Source: Plutella xylostella (Eukaryota; Arthropoda; Insecta; Lepidoptera; Plutellidae). From it: DNA of 64,000 bases. Position 1 is the stretch's first letter. Every line of letters begins with the position of its first letter. Made by a program: the position numbers and the translations under genes. Below the pieces are notes generated by a model, which did not search any database, had not been told where the DNA came from, and worked only from the letters and a program-made list of their open reading frames with translations. The DNA lies in the NCBI RefSeq assembly GCF_932276165.1, contig NC_063999.1, positions 6,698,501 through 6,762,500 of the forward strand. Direction: 5' to 3'. Positions 44,901-57,442 of this stretch are shown here, piece by piece.

Positions 44901-44930
44901 GGATTTAATTTAATTGTCATCAATAATACT

Positions 44931-45483
44931 CAGGGTGAATTCGTCCAAACATCACGTTACACGAGAATAACTATACCGGAATAAAATTTATACGCGAGTA
45001 AATATCTAGGATAAGTACATTTGCATTCTACCAAGTTATACCATGATTAAATTGAATGAACGAGGAACGAAACTGTAATGCAACTAAAATAAAAATAGCT
45101 GCGTTTCAAAGCATGCAATAGAAATGACATGCCAACTTAGTTTGAATGGATTATAAAAGTATGAAATTGTTTATGTTTTAATATTTTATTCGCTGTTGTT
45201 ATTCTGAGACTTTGCCTTTTAACGTACTTTTGTTTATGTTTTGACAGATGTGTTTATATGTCATTATGACGGTTTTCTAATCAGTTGATGTGCTGCCGCC
45301 ATTACAAAATTACTCTCGGATAAGCTCGTTACACGGTCAATTTTGGCGGTATAACATTTTATTCTTGGGATAAGCTAGTTATCTTGGTTTCAGGTTTGGT
45401 AGAATGCAAAATCTGCTTACTCTCGAGGAACTGGTACTTTACTCGTGAGTAAAAAGTTACTCGACGTTGGTCGAATCCGCCCT
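44931..45483. mobile_element. possible DNA element with AGGGYGRATTCGDCCAA ends
   Basis: agggtgaattcgtccaaaca at the left is mirrored by gttggtcgaatccgccct at the right. Subterminal motifs (cgttacacg, actctcggataagc, gggataagctagttat) recur inside. No clear TSD was seen. Confidence 0.45.
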
Positions 45484-46084
45484 CAATGGCATTGTGGCAA
45501 AGGGCTGATTCTTCAATGATCAGATAAAAGTTATCTGGTGTATAATTCTGATGCTGTCGCGTACGATTTTTTGTATAAGTTAGTGACATCAGCATAACAT
45601 TTAAATTAAGACTATTGAAAACCATTTTTAACGATCAAATACGCAATAAATACTTAAAAACCATCAACCAGACGGAGGATTTTGCGGCATTATATCAAAG
45701 TCCTCCTGTAGGTACTTCAACTACTTCAGCCCTATCAGTTATTAAAACTATTTAAAGCCATGAACCAGTGCAATCTAATACATATTTCATACATAGATAG
45801 AGGTACAATTATTACATATACTTTTGAATTCTAAACGAAAATACTCACATATACGCAATATCCCGCCAGATAATTACATCAATCATATCTATTCAGAACA
45901 CCTCTCTTCTCTTATTCCGAAAGCTATAGAAGCGACATTTGAACAGAATAGTTTTCCAGACGAAACCACAACTGAAATCCTGAGCTTTAGTAGCCCGATT
46001 CACGAGTAGGTATAATTTCAACGACTTTGATATTTTGAAATACGATATAGGTACATAATATAATTTCTTGAAGACGTTATATTT
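45484..46084. other. no gene; fragment related to the MITE at 25270
   Basis: gataaaagttatctggtgta and aattctgatgctgtcgcg (about 45522-45561) resemble the interior of the 25270-25458 MITE. The rest is featureless. Confidence 0.35.
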
Positions 46085-46190
46085 ATTATTATTATTATTT
46101 AACTCTTTATTGTACAAATATTACAAATAAAAGTACAAAGGGTGGACTTAACGCTAAAAGCATTTTCTGCCAGTCAACCCGCATGAGGTA
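46085..46190 (-). repeat. (TTTA)n-ended dispersed repeat, copy
   Basis: attattattattatttaact, ctttattgtacaaat, gtggacttaacgctaaaagc and attttctgccagtcaaccc are the complement of the 13228-13320 type. Confidence 0.6.
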
Positions 46191-46949
46191 CAGGAAAAAT
46201 AGGTAATAAGGTGTACAAAAAAAAAAAGAATTAAAAAAAATGAAAAGAATAGTAAACCTAAGTCACATAAGTTATAAACACACATTATATTATGCACAGT
46301 TCATATAATATGTAGATTGTAGATACATTGCTTCGTATGTGTATAATATAAAACTGTAAGTTTCAGTACCATTCGAACTGTACGTCTAGTACAGGTTTGA
46401 TAGTTTGTCGAAAACTAAAAGTTTACGTTTTCTCGCATTCAAAGTGGCGCCTCTAGCGGAAACTATCATTAAACTTTTGATAGATAATGTATGCAGATGA
46501 CAGAAGAACACGTTAACTTTTTTTCGTTTTAATTGTAAAACCCGGCTACGATGGAGTTCGGGAAGTGAGCGTGCCATCAACAGCTCCGGCACCTGTCAGG
46601 ACATCAGGGAGGGGTCTCCACCCGAGGCGACTCTCCTAGTGAGTACTGTGGCTATACGCTGCAGCGGCTAGATCCACTGCTCCATGGATTCCTGATGTCA
46701 GACTGCCGTCTGACTGAAGGTATAGTGCCTGTAGTGTCTGTATAGAAAACGGGTATCGTGTAAAACCCGGCTCTGTGCAGTCTGATCGTAACGATTTCTC
46801 GTACCGCGTATGTCCACCGTAGCGCAGTAAATCTATTATTACTGGTAATAATGGATCGGCTGCGAGGCGCTATGCATAACATTTTCCTCCTCCATCTTCA
46901 TTAATTCCGGGAACGATTCCATTTCGCATTGCAGCCGAGGGATGCGGTA
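46191..46949. other. unassigned; direct repeat of GTAAAACCCGGCT
   Basis: gtaaaacccggct occurs at 46535 and 46761 in the same orientation, bracketing a GC-richer 225-base stretch. This may be a retroposon fragment; not identified. Confidence 0.3.
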
Positions 46950-47355
46950 GATGCGACGCGTGTTTTGAAACTATACAAGGCCAGAACGCACCCATAGTGT
47001 ACTAGCACTGTATAGTTTCAAGTGAAAAAAAATAATATTTTCCTTGAAAATATACACGATTTGTGCGTACTAATCGCGTATACTTTCAAGTTGGGATTTA
47101 CTGAATCGTGCTTGAAAATATACATTGCTATTACGCACATTGCTTGTTTGGCGTACTTGTCGCATAATTATAATTTTACCTACATGCTGATTCTGTTTTA
47201 CTTAACTATTTCGGTAAATGTACACATGACTACAATTTACTTGTTCTGACTGTCATAGGTACCTATAGAATGTTATTAAATAAAGATGAACAAGCTCTAA
47301 TATAGCAAAAATACTAATATCTTATTATTTATATGAATTAAGAGTAATACCTACT

Positions 47356-47770
47356 ACACTCACGAGAAATGAAAAAGTTCCAGTGACGATTGCTCCTGAA
47401 CGGAAAAGACTAGCTTAATGACTGTCGGCAATATTAAAGTACCTACATTTAACAGCGCATCAAAATATTATTATAACCAACTAAAAACGTAAATTTTGAT
47501 CAAATTATATAAGTAGGTATTAAATGTTTAAAAAAGTTTTGGTAATTTATTTATTTATATACACTTTATTGCACACATAAAACAAATTTTACACAGAAGC
47601 ATTTTAAAACATAGATAATAATTAGCGCACAAAGGCGGACTTATTGCTAAAAATCAATTTCTACCAACCAACCTTTGATTGGTGGTTATCGGTGGAATAT
47701 AATGTAAGCTCTTAAAATAAATTTGGTGTTGACATTTTGCAACTTCGACTTATTGATTGCTCGTGAGTAT
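47356..47770. mobile_element. ACACTCACGGGCAATGAAA-type MITE, copy 4, interrupted
   Basis: acactcacgagaaatgaaaa at the left and gattgctcgtgagtat at the right, with mirrored flanks agagtaat / attactct. It is split by the (TTTA)n-type repeat at 47548-47680. Confidence 0.7.
47548..47680 (-). repeat. (TTTA)n-ended dispersed repeat, variant type
   Basis: atttatttatatacacttta, ttgcacacataaaac, aaggcggacttattgctaaa and tttctaccaaccaacc. Same variant as 23965-24095. Confidence 0.55.
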
Positions 47771-48133
47771 ATTACTCTATAGACCTATTAGAGACATATT
47801 TAATTCATCAAGTTTTGGGGAGCCTACCCTATCTATCTATGTGTATTAAATATAAAAACCTACTACCTGGTAACTAATCACGTATAGTTTCAAGTGCTCG
47901 CATTGCCGCGTGGCACTTGAAAATATACACGATTAGTACGCAGTGGTAACTGCTGCAGTATATTTTCAAGCCATAATTTTGGCCAAACTTACTTTAAAAT
48001 ATACGCGATCAGTGCGTAATGGCCTTGTATACTTTCAAGTAAATCATGGCACCATTTTAATTTGAAACTATACGTGAGCAGTCCCACCCTCTGCGTTCTG
48101 GCCTTGTATAGTTTCAAAACACGCGGATGCGAC

Positions 48134-49596
48134 ATTGACAACCAATATTGCAGTAATGTGTATTCATCACGATCACGACCCATCACGTCCTCACTTCTGG
48201 GGCACGGGTCTACTTCCAATGAAGGAAGGGTTTTAGGCCTAGTCCTGGGTGTATTGCTTTTGTACAATAGAAGTCCACATTGTCCTTTTTTTTCTTTTTG
48301 AATAGTTTTCATTAAGTTTTATATCATAAATTAAAAAAAAATTTAAAAGAAGAAATTGACTCATTGGGCATCAACGCACAGGCCAAACGGCTCAAGCTAC
48401 AACTGTCTATTAACTTTTAAGTGCCTATGGGAATAAACAGCTCTAGACAAATAATTTAAAAATAGTAGTCTCGAGTAGACGCTTTAAAATGTTATATTAT
48501 TTATTTATGTAGCAACACTCGGAACATTATACAGCATTTAGAATAAGCATGAATCGAGAGCATAATCTAACAAAGCAACAATGGTTGTATACAGGATATT
48601 AGCATAAGTGGGGGTGCTTAGAATACTCCTGAACTGGGTTAAGTGGGTATTCAGAGCTCAGATTAGGTACCTGTCGAGTTCCGGTTCTGCAATTCATTCC
48701 AGCTGGCTGTGTTTTTCCTTTAAAGCCTTACATGTATATCTTTAAAACTTATTTCCACGTTGGAATATAATAATAATTATAGAGCTAGGATGTGTATATC
48801 GTAAAACAATTTAATAGGTACTTAATTTGTTTTTTCTGTAAAAATTATAGGGTCTTAGGGATATTGTCTAATTACTGGTATTTTGTCAAAAACGTATTTA
48901 TCAAATAATCCGACATAAGTACTTAAATACATTTTGTTAAAAAAAAAGTTTTTTAAAGCTCTGAGTTACTGATATTTTATTGTTCTGGGGCTGTCGGCGT
49001 TCCGGAAATTGAACCGAACCCCCATGTCATATAGCTATAGAACTACAAGCTACACGCAAGCTACAATTGTAGCTTGTATTAAAAATCTCTCTCTCTCTTT
49101 CTCTCTCTCCCCCTCTCTCATCTCAAAATCATAGAGAAAAGAACAGTGATTCGCTATATCTTCAATTCAAGACTTCCTAAAATTTAGCAGAATAAGATTT
49201 CGGACACCTAACTGGGATATACCTCTATTCGTTACTGCTACCTAAGGGAGACCTCCAAGATCCCCCTTTAAGGGTCGTCATAAATTAGTCTGCCCTAGAG
49301 AAGAGACTATTATATCCAATTAGGAGGTCGGTGGTGGTCGGCGAATCTGCGCAGCATCAGAAAGGATGATACAATGAAGGTTGGCAGTAACAATACGTCT
49401 TCATTTAACGAAAGCCTGCCGCGGCACAGTATATAACTGGTCAGTAGCGTTTCTTTGTCTGTCTTTTTCATTGCCTGTGGGTGTACTATATATAGTCTTC
49501 TGCATTAAACTACCGTATACTTACCTACTGTGACACTGTGCAAATTGCTCGCGAGCTTCGCGACCTGATTTAAACACTATTGAATGCACCTATTAT
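48134..49596. other. no gene; retroposon fragment at 48195-48245 and a CT microsatellite
   Basis: ctggggcacgggtctacttc at 48195 matches the nested segment at 37577. A (CT)n-type tract lies at 49085-49120, next to a small palindrome (aagctacaattgtagctt). A solitary MITE end (tttttcattgcctgtgggtg) lies at about 49466. Confidence 0.4.
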
Positions 49597-49705
49597 CTAT
49601 CATCATCATCATCATCATCATTAGCCTATAGCAGTCCACTGCTGGACGTGGGCCTCTCCCAGAGCACGCCACTGGATGCGATCTTTAGCTTTCCACATTA
49701 GAATC
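49597..49705 (-). mobile_element. LINE tail
   Basis: atcatcatcatcatcatcat then tagcctatagcagtccactg and gcgatctttagctttcc are the complement of the 3' end of the 32005-32268 LINE. 5'-truncated to about 100 bases. Confidence 0.75.
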
Positions 49706-50957
49706 TATAAATTTCTTAAATTTTCACCAAAACGGCTAAAATACATTTTGTATCGACACTTTTTGAAGTGATGATTTGTTGTAAGTGTTTAGAAAGACAG
49801 TACTTACCGAAATTATTTTAGAAGAGGCATCATTAATATCGTTTTTTTTCATAGAATCAATTTTAAAAATGTATCAAAGGGATAACGAAGCGATAAAGAT
49901 GTACAAAAGTAACTATTAATGTTTAACTGGCTGCAAACGAACAGAGGAAGAAATAAACAATCTGTTTCAGACATGATGTTGAATCGATTATCAAATTTCT
50001 AACATTACGAACATAAAACATGGCTACTCTTGAAAACAACAGCGAATACCTACTGGACGTAATAAGTACACGTTACTTTATTCAAAGGTAAAAAGGAGCA
50101 GCCTTACAAAAGATTCACAGGTGGTTGCAAAAGTGGTACAGGTAGGTACTGAGGCGAAAGGGGGTGACTCAGGAGGTAATGAATGTCGTTAAGAACAATT
50201 TTCGTTCTACGATTTAAAAAAAAATAACAAAATATTAAAGAAACTATCTATGGAGTAGCACATTTTTGCAAATTTCAAAAAGTCGAACTTAGCACTAAAC
50301 TTGTTTAGAATGACCCCATGTCTAACCCTTTCGGCTTAGTAAGCATCAACCTGTATATGTATAACTAGACGTTGTTTTATAGGTACAACAGTTTATTAGC
50401 CCTAATCAACCTTTTTTCAATCATGTCAAATACCGTGGTAAACTCGCGTTAAACCTATAGCTACTTTTCGTGGTCTCCTCATAAGTCTCTTTATTTGCTA
50501 ATAAATTGCATAATACATGTATGTGTAGAGCCTAATTTATGTGCAATGGACGATCATAGACTCATGAATGATGATGATTAATGAACATTCTCATAGACAC
50601 ATTACTCTATCCGTTTCTAAAAGATCTCGAAAATACTAACACGTGTATTACGAAGGTGTTACGCCAATATGAATTGTTTGTGACGTGCGTCACGTGCACT
50701 ATGCAATGAGTTTGAGGTTATCCGCGAGATCGCGAGATCGAGATCGAGATTGCACATTACAATAGGTTTGTTCAGTAACCCTGCGCGTCGCTCGCTGCTA
50801 ACAAAGGTGTTTACTCACGGAACAAACGGAGTATTTAGGTAACGGATCTACGTCAGTCACTTGCAAAACTGTGTTTGTTCTGCCTAGATATAGTAGTTAT
50901 TTATACGTACTACGCGAGTTTTGACCGTAGGCGTTTATCAATAAATTAAGATGATCA
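49706..50957. other. no recognisable gene
   Basis: A short cgagat tandem lies at about 50725-50750. Otherwise featureless. Confidence 0.3.
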
Positions 50958-51247
50958 TTCCGTCAGAGGACTAAGGTTACCGAAATCGCTGTCAAAATAT
51001 GCAAGCTGAAGTCGCAGTGGGCTGGTCATATCTGCCGAAGAACCGATAACCGTTGGGGTAGACGAGTTCTTGAGTGGAGACTACGAACAGGCAAACGCAG
51101 ACGCCCTCCTGCCCGCTGGACTTAGACCTTAGGCGGGTGGCGGGTAGTGGTTGGATGAGGAAGGCCGAGGACCGAGTGTAGTGGCGCTCCTTGGGAGAGG
51201 CCTATGTCCAGGAGTGGATGATTATTAGCTGATGATGATCATGATGA
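50958..51247 (+). mobile_element. LINE fragment, C-terminal end of RT ORF
   Basis: Same subfamily as 15350-15640: cgtcagaggactaaggtta, aagtcgcagtgggctggtca, ggatgaggaaggccgaggac and a gatgatgatcatgatgatga tail. One deletion shifts the frame near ggcaaacgcagacgcc. Confidence 0.8.
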
Positions 51248-51300
51248 TGATTCCTTAGTTCGAGTAATGTAGGTAGTAATATGATGGTCGTATAGTTAGA

Positions 51301-51375
51301 TTCAAACAACTTGAATGTTCCAGAAGTTGTCTGGTGTAATCGCAGCCAACTTCGGGAATATTCAAGTTGTTTGGA
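51301..51375. ncRNA. 75-base hairpin, pre-miRNA-like or tiny MITE
   Basis: The arms 51301-51333 and 51343-51375 pair over 33 positions with four mismatches (one G-T type), around a 9-base loop gtgtaatcg. Size and mismatch pattern fit a microRNA precursor, but a small inverted-repeat element is equally possible. No expression evidence. Confidence 0.3.
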
Positions 51376-53781
51376 CCGAACTGTAACTTTGGGCTGGTGG
51401 GTAATGTAGGTACATACTTAGTGAAATGGCGGTGCCATATTAATAAATGCGAATCGTGGTAAAATAACATGGCTATCACGCGTGCTAATGCATGAAATGG
51501 TTGGAAATCGGGATGAAATGCAATTGCAGTGCCCACTGTGTGCTGTGTGCTCCGATTTAACGGGAATTGTAACGTAGATTCTGGAATAAAAAAGAAGGTG
51601 AGGTTTAGCGGCACACGTTACTTTCACCGTAACATAATGTAGGTATTTAACATAGGTATTTTATTTTTTACACATATAATTATTAGCTATAAGGAGACAG
51701 TCACCAGGGGAAGACTATCAATGTGTAATAACTAGTTATAAGCAGCTTCATTCTCTAGTTTATCACACTGGTAAAGTGGTCCACTGGTGGAGGTTAGTGT
51801 TCCGCCGGTAACTGTCTTACCCCACCTTACTATATTTAAAAACGAAGCAGAAATAAAAAACGAGTGTTTTTCATTGCGTTGAAATTTATGTGACTGAGAA
51901 GGTATAAAGTAAGGAATGCATTCATAATATTCTTTATTAAATTTTCCACTACAGTTGTTTCTGACTGCTTTTTCCTCAAGTCTCAGTGTTTTATTTGCTG
52001 AGCGAAGTGTCCGCGTCAGCAAGACACTGGGCCGGCCTCGGCGTCTCCCGTGCCATATTTCATTAGAACAATTATTAATTGAATGAGTTATTGCTCTGTT
52101 TACATTATCTACAATACGGCTTGGATGTGCATTGTTTGCGAATATGAAGTTGGTGAGATAGTAGACTCATGGTTCATAGTAGGTACTCCTTTGAACAGAA
52201 AATAAATTCCTGTTTCAGTTAACTTTGAAACATTAAAAAATATTTCATGTTTCACACTTCACAGTCCAACTATGAAGCACTAAGTACATCGGAATTAGCC
52301 TTAATAAAGTTTTCGAGGGTATATTTCGGTTCACTTTAGTTGTAGATAGTTTAGCAACCCTTTTTATATAAGGGGTCACAAACTCGTTTAAGTCATGGTA
52401 TCGCGGGCCACAAGCAAAATATTTTTAATTATTTTATAAAGCAATGTAAGCTATAGAATAAAAAATATAAATAAACACGCATATTCCCTATTATCTCTCA
52501 TGGCACGCGGGCCACATGCGGTTTAGGGGGATAGAAGTATTTTTTTAAATAATATAATTAATTATAAATAAACTAAGTAATCAATCATATTTATAGTAAG
52601 TACCTACTTATACTTTATTTTATTTTATAATATTTGGAGAACTTACAGCTACAACACAATATGAACATATCAGGTAAACAGCTACTAGCCAATTACAAGT
52701 TCCCACATATTATATACAATGTCTTTCATATTTTATTATATCTAGAAAATATCTTGCAAAAACCTGAAAGGAAATAAGTGAATTAGCAAACCCACCAAAG
52801 CCACAGTGGATTACCGTGATGGGAAATGGACTAAGCTGAGGGGCATGGCAGATTAGACCCGTGTCAGTAGGTGCTTATACTCTTGAAATAACGCCATTTC
52901 TCCCATACCCTCATAATGGAAGTGTATCCAGCTTTAAAAAAAACTGAACGGATTTTATGTGCTTTTATTCCATGCTCTAAAAACAAAAAAGTATTTTTTT
53001 TTGAAAATAGAACATTTAATTCATCATATTATTATAATTTCCAATCTTATAGATTGTTAGAAGATTACGTTCAAATGGTTTTTCAGCCAAAAAGGGTTTA
53101 GTCAGGCGATAAAACTGAAAAAATTATAAACATTTATTGTAATTTAGGTAGGTATTCTGCATAAAATATATGTACCTATGTAAAATATATTTAGGTAGAT
53201 AGTTATTCTGCATTTTGTTATGTCCTACGCGTCATCAAACACATAATTATTTTGGATTACGCTGTAAGTATATGGGATCCCTTTGTGCTACACATTTGTA
53301 TGTAGCAAAATGTGACGATTCAATACACATTCGTTTCATTGTCTTCACAATCTGGCATCAGAATACCGAATTGATTTTATGTTCCGATTAAACCAAAACG
53401 TCGCAGTAGCAGAGTTACTATCCGTCGCAGAAAATCTATCTACTGACTTATATCTAAGTTATTTACAGTTATTTATTATTTATTTATAATCATTGCAGTG
53501 ATACATAGGGTACAGAGGAATTCCCACAAAACCAATATTTTTGGTTTGACTGTGGGTAAACGGTGACATTTTAATTAAGCTGTTATTTAAAAATTAACAA
53601 AATAAACAATATATTGACTGTGTCAAGTGAGCAGTGCAATAATAAGTTTTAAGTAAATGTTTTTTTAATAATGTTTTAAATAAAGATAATTTTTTCTCAT
53701 TTTTAATACTTACCGGTAATTCATTATATAATTTGGGTATTTGTTTACATTCTTCCACCAAAATAATTATTTGTATATGGT
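51376..53781. other. no recognisable gene; hAT-like fragment possible near 52370-52525
   Basis: ggggtcacaaactcg and gcgggccacaagcaaaat, and later gcgggccacatgcggttt, recall hAT-derived repeats but lack paired ends. The frames 51255-51627 and 51732-52022 have no protein resemblance. Confidence 0.3.
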
Positions 53782-53933
53782 ACTAGCTGTTCCCGCGCGC
53801 TTCGCTTCGCCTTAAAAAGTTTTCCCGTGGGAATTCCGGGATAAAAAGTAGCCTATGTTCTTTCCCAGGGTCTAAACCGTATGTATACTAAATTTCATTC
53901 AAATCCGTTCAGTAGTTTTGTCGTGAAAGAGTA

Positions 53934-53968
<35 letters not shown>

Positions 53969-54014
53969 CAGTTACTTTCACATTTATAATATTAGTAAGG
54001 ATTAGTAAGGATTT
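53782..54014 (+). mobile_element. GCTGTTCCCGCGCGCTTCGC repeat, copy 2
   Basis: Near-identical to 30655-30900. A longer gaca run (about 34 bases) and a tail attagtaaggattagtaagg. The closest copies differ mainly in the number of gaca and tail units. Confidence 0.7.
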
Positions 54015-54313
54015 AGTACCTTCCTTGCACAGCCCCTCTTGTGCCGCAAGTATGCTGGATAGGTATTTTATGTTCTTCACTACCATGGCTGTTTACAAGG
54101 AGGAGATATTTATGCTTAAGGCTTGCTGGTAAAATGTTACATGTTTCAAAAAGGATTCTATAATCGTGGTTACATTTAGCTTTTGTCTTTTTATCTATAA
54201 TAAATTTTAAGAATTTTATTTGCATTTTTTTTATCTTTTCAATATGAGTTAAGTACTATATAATGTAGAAATATAAGAAAAACCAACTGATAGAAGTACG
54301 TATACATATACTT

Positions 54314-54422
54314 ATAGACCGTTTCACCGGATAATTGAGCTGTCAAAACCCTTATTACATTGAACTAAGGGTGGATTTTCTTTAATTACGTCATGTTAAG
54401 TATTTGATGAAACGCTCTATAT
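54314..54422. mobile_element. diverged relative of the 105-bp palindromic MITE
   Basis: tatagaccgtttcaccgg at the left and gatgaaacgctctata at the right. The inner cccttattacattgaactaagg corresponds to the centre of the 30181 and 40731 copies. Confidence 0.45.
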
Positions 54423-54917
54423 CAATCTCGGGTCGTTTTTTTTTTTAAAAAACAGCTTATGCTTATTCATATTTGTAAGTTTTATCCGTATGTATGTAGG
54501 TATGGCTTGACAGTCAAAATTGTTAGGTACCAGGTTTTACTTAGCCAGTATAAGTTAGTATGTAACTCGCACTGGACAATACTAGTTGGAATGGATTATT
54601 TAACATACTCGCATAAAGCGTCTGCAAACAAGTCATTTGTTATGTAATACGATTGTCACGCTTCCTTGCGAGCTCATAGGAATAATATATCTCGAGAGAT
54701 CCAACAGTTCAAAATAAAATGTAATACGATTTAAAATGTTTTAAAACTAGAGCATAACAGTGTCTGAATTATATGATTTTTGTTAATAATTTTCGATTAA
54801 AATTATTATTTTCCCGCGACCGTAATTTATTCTCTTCCGCAGTAACTAGACAAGATAGACACTAAAATCCTAATTCTCCGGATTAATACTAAATATATAT
54901 GTACTTACAAGATGCTT
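54423..54917. other. no recognisable feature
   Basis: AT-rich, non-coding. Confidence 0.3.
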
Positions 54918-55035
54918 GCTTGTGTTGAGATCGCACTAGGCCAGCGTGGTGGACTATTCTTGAACCCTTCCTTCATGGGGAGGAGACCCGTGCCCCATCA
55001 GTGGGGACGTCATGGGTTGTGATGATGTTATGATG
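54918..55035 (+). mobile_element. LINE 3' end (CCCGTGCCCCATCAGTGGGG type)
   Basis: aggccagcgtggtggactat, cttcatggggaggagacccg and ggggacgtcatgggttg, then a gatgatgttatgatga tail. Inverted partial copies at 37550 and 48195. A SINE-tail fragment (cgccgtggttgaaattcggc) follows at 55052. Confidence 0.6.
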
Positions 55036-55214
55036 ACACCGGACCTTAGCTACGCCGTGGTTGAAATTCGGCCTCTAGATCATCATCATCATTATTAAAC
55101 TATGCAGGACTTCACAAGGCCATGCCAACATTGGCCACGACGGAAGTCTTTGGAAACCAACAACATTTGTATTCACAGGGTGCGTCGGTCAGGAGGGTTA
55201 CACTAACGTTACGA

Positions 55215-55945
55215 TAAACGCACGAACGAGAGCTGAGCCGCGAGCACAGGATTCGAAACCTCCGTTTACGTTACGTATCGTCAAATGTCACTGTCAAAAT
55301 GTAAGGCAAATGATGACGGGCACAAATATATGGAAGCTGGGACCAGCACCAATAGAAATGAGTGATACGTCGTTGAAAAGGTATTTTTTTTGCAGAATAT
55401 GAATAACGGAAGCGCCAGTCCTGATTTACTGTCCAATTAGAATAATCGTACCTTGAAAGTTTTTATATTTTATTTCTGTAATTTTAATGTTTTTGTTATT
55501 TTTTCACATTCGTTTTGAATTTTTATTACAAAATGATCATAATTATTATAATATTACATTTGTTTATTATCTTAGTAAATAAAACCAGTTGAAAGTAATT
55601 TCTCCTATTTTAATAATAGGTGTTTACGTGTATTACGCCCTAACTGTCATCAGGAGAGAGAGTGCAATGCCATAGAAAAATACTTGCTACCGCAAATATA
55701 TTTGACAAATATATTTCAGAATGGACAACTTATATGGATTTGTCGTCATAATATTTTTTTTCTCACTTGAAAAGAGCTATCCAACGAAGTGTGACTCATC
55801 TTTATTGGACATAGGTCCCAAAACGCCCATTGTCATATGTTAGTTATAAAAGTGGCATTTGTTTTTTTCCATATGTTTGTGTAGATTCGAAAATAGTATC
55901 GAATCCTGTGCTCGCGGCTCTGGTAAGCAATCGGTACGTTTATTG
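55215..55945. mobile_element. possible element bounded by GAGCCGCGAGCACAGGATTCGA inverted repeats
   Basis: ccgcgagcacaggattcga at about 55237-55255 is mirrored by tcgaatcctgtgctcgcgg at about 55899-55917. Weaker matches extend outward (ataaacgcacg / gtacgtttatt). No TSD was identified. Confidence 0.4.
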
Positions 55946-56785
55946 AAAGTAGATAGAGTCGTGGTTAGAGAAGCAGCGCTCCTTTTTCTTAAGCTGGAGT
56001 GACCTCAAGGAAACGTTTCTTCGTACGTAGCTTGAATAAAAATGCCCGGGCTAATAAGTGTCGTAACTTTTACTTTTCATGGTTAAGGTTTACCTATCAT
56101 AGTATTTGTGGATTTTTTATCTAATATATGTTTTATGTTTGGTTTGCTGCTTGACCCTAAACCAAAAATAGGGTCTTAAGAGTTTGACTTGTAATCACCT
56201 GTAGTCTGTGACATCTTTCATAGATCTTAGAACACATCTTTTAATTTTTTCATATGCCAACTTAATAATGTTATACTTATATAGGTTTCTATACTTAATA
56301 ATAATCATTGCTTGTTTTCTTTCAGGTAAGGAAGAACTATAAGTTATTATGAAGACGGTGATTGGTGGATTATTTGAAGATTCAAGTAAGGCAAATTTCA
56401 ATATTTTAAAATCTTTATTTCAAAAGGTATTTGCTTCACCGTTTAGTGATTCAAAAAACCTATCCATGTTATGCTTAAACTGAAATATATGGCTGGTCAT
56501 TGCTTACCGAATTGAAACAAAATAATGATAGATTAACATTAAATAAGTATCTCCTTAAGAACCTGTTTCAAAATGTCTATAAAATGACTACCTGTGGAAT
56601 AAAATACATACTCTCTGTAGGATATGTAAAAAAAATATATGTTTTAGATTTAGACAGTGACAGGCTGTCTTTTACCCCACAGATAGCCATCATGTAGACA
56701 TTGTGAAATATGCCCTAATATATTGTGTATCCGTAAACACAAACAGTGCGTTAAAAAAATATTAGTGTTTATTTATCGCTCGATT
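55946..56785. other. no recognisable feature
   Basis: AT-rich. The frames 56195-56401 and 56500-56697 lack homology. Confidence 0.3.
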
Positions 56786-56895
56786 TAGCATCATCATCAT
56801 CATCATAATCATCATCAGCCTATAGCAGTCCACTGCTGGACGTAGGCCTCTCCCAAAGCACGCCACTGGATGCGATCTTTAGCTTTCCGATTTAC
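56786..56895 (-). mobile_element. LINE tail
   Basis: catcatcatcatcataatca, tcagcctatagcagtccact and gatgcgatctttagctttcc. Nearly the same end point as 49597-49705. Confidence 0.75.
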
Positions 56896-57236
56896 CATAG
56901 GTGTATCAAATTCTTGTTATTTTCCTCATGGGAGATGGAATGAAGCAGGCATCAGCCGGCATTAATTATAATTTTAGTTACCAGAGCCAGCTAACACCAT
57001 CGTAATTTACGACACGCCCGTAAAAGTCACTAAAACGATGTAGTATATTGCCACTCTATCTTTATTCCCCGGATTAACCTTGGTTTAAGTGACAAAATAC
57101 AGCCCTCCAGGCTAGCTCTCTCTGCCGAGGAATAGGGAGGAAATTTGTAATCCAATTAAGTTGTGTTCACTGTAAATAGCTCACTTAAGATCGTGAAAGT
57201 CGCGAGGTAAGTGAAAAGTCGGGAGGCGATGAAATT
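56896..57236. other. no recognisable feature
   Basis: Non-coding. Confidence 0.3.
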
Positions 57237-57442
57237 ATCCTAACTAATATTATAAATGCGAAAGTAACTGTGTCTGTCTGTCTGTCTGTCTGTTACTCTT
57301 TCACACCAAAACTACTGAACGGATTTGAATGAAATTTGGTATACATACGGTTTAGACCCTGGGAAAGAACATAGGCTACTTTTTATCCCGGAATTCCCAC
57401 GGGAAATCTTTTTAAGGCGAAGTGAAGCGCGCGGGAACAGCT
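57237..57442 (-). mobile_element. GCTGTTCCCGCGCGCTTCGC repeat, copy 3
   Basis: Complement of the copies at 30655 and 53782: atcctaactaatattataaa, a gtct run, and gcgcgcgggaacagct at its end. A single tail unit. Confidence 0.7.

Larger units (their letters stand above)
46958..48125 (-). mobile_element. 8-bp-TSD element (GCGTGTTTTGAAAC family), copy 2
   Basis: Same termini as 14818-16328, here in reverse internal orientation. GATGCGAC is duplicated at 46950-46957 and 48126-48133. Internal order matches copy 1 on the opposite strand, including the nested MITE (47356-47770). It lacks the LINE insertion of copy 1 and instead has a (TTTA)n repeat inside the MITE. Confidence 0.88.

Noticed and set aside
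53935..53968. GACA microsatellite as a sex-chromosome marker
   Set aside because: It is part of a dispersed retroposon that appears three times in this window.
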